A stretch of DNA of 6,343 bases from an uncultured Lysobacterales bacterium. Lineage in GTDB: Bacteria > Pseudomonadota > Gammaproteobacteria > Xanthomonadales > SZUA-36. The DNA lies in contig CALJWY010000233.1 of the NCBI GenBank assembly GCA_937974465.1, forward strand, positions 1 to 6,343, in the 5' to 3' direction. The translations under genes and the position numbers were made by a program. Position 1 is the first letter of the stretch. Each line of letters opens with the position of its first letter. Of this stretch, positions 6,209 to 6,343 are shown in pieces. The notes under the pieces were generated by a model. It searched no databases and was not told the DNA's origin. It saw only the letters and a program-made list of their open reading frames with translations.

Positions 6209-6343
6209 TCAATTAGCGTAACGCAGCTTCTGCATCAGCAAATCAACGGTTTCGGTTTTAACCGGTACAGGATCCATTTGTGTACCAACTACAGTATTGC
6301 AGTTAGGACAAAGGAAATTGATGCATCTGAATGTCTTTCCGGC
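6209..6343 (-). CDS. small CPxC zinc-ribbon-like protein of unknown function, C-terminal part
   Basis: Read from the window edge on the minus strand, a continuous frame of 44 residues ends at TGA (6209-6211). Visible features are C7 (FRC), the knuckle-like FLCPNC (C12, C15), the motif VVGTQMDPVPVKT (residues 18-30) and an amphipathic C-terminal helix VDLLMQKLRYAN. The Cys spacing suggests a metal-binding knuckle, but the rest of any zinc ribbon would lie beyond the window, and the start is not visible. I recognise the general style of short conserved hypothetical proteins with CPxC followed by a DP-x-x-K motif, but no function. The frame is supported by its length to the edge, the Cys pattern and a hairpin just past the stop. 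It converges with the cco unit and is probably unrelated to it. Confidence 0.65.
   Translation of the reverse strand, partial: AGKTFRCINFLCPNCNTVVGTQMDPVPVKTETVDLLMQKLRYAN

Noticed and set aside
6000..6221. A 73-codon open frame on the + strand starting with TTG
   Set aside because: It has a weak start codon, no ribosome binding site and no recognisable motif. It runs through the terminator hairpin at 6164-6196 and into the end of the better supported minus-strand gene.

Overview
The window is the downstream part of a cbb3-type cytochrome c oxidase (cco/fix) locus, most likely from a gammaproteobacterium. The evidence for this is the gene order ccoP - small membrane gene - ccoG - fixH/ccoH - ccoI - ccoS - TauE/SafE-like gene, the moderate GC content and the protein sequences. 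The exact genus cannot be read from the sequence.

Bases 1-132 hold the last 43 codons of ccoP, the dihaem cytochrome c subunit. An unrecognised two-helix membrane protein follows (157-516). Next are ccoG (513-1889, polyferredoxin-like assembly factor), a very short FixH/CcoH (1902-2162), ccoI (2175-4610, Cu-type P1B ATPase), ccoS (4612-4815) and a TauE/SafE (DsbD_2-like) membrane protein (4808-5593). All are on the + strand. Gaps are 24, -4, 12, 12, 1 and -8 bases, so this looks like one translationally coupled transcription unit continuing from the oxidase structural genes. CcoI would move Cu(I) across the inner membrane for the CuB centre. CcoG, FixH and CcoS are the classical assembly and maturation factors. 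The last gene probably serves metal or thiol handling in the same process.

Bases 5594-6208 appear non-coding. The region contains very AT-rich stretches, several inverted repeats, an FNR-like motif and a weak sigma70-like promoter, but no convincing gene. In many gammaproteobacteria hemN and an fnr-type regulator follow this cluster; neither is seen here. From 6209 to the window edge lies the 3' end of a convergent minus-strand gene encoding a small CPxC (zinc-ribbon-like) protein of unknown function, with a probable terminator hairpin just beyond its stop.

No wholly new system is evident. The points most worth following are the unnamed membrane protein between ccoP and ccoG, the FixH reduced to little more than its membrane anchor, and a Thr where Cu-ATPases normally carry the Asn of the second transmembrane copper site in CcoI.
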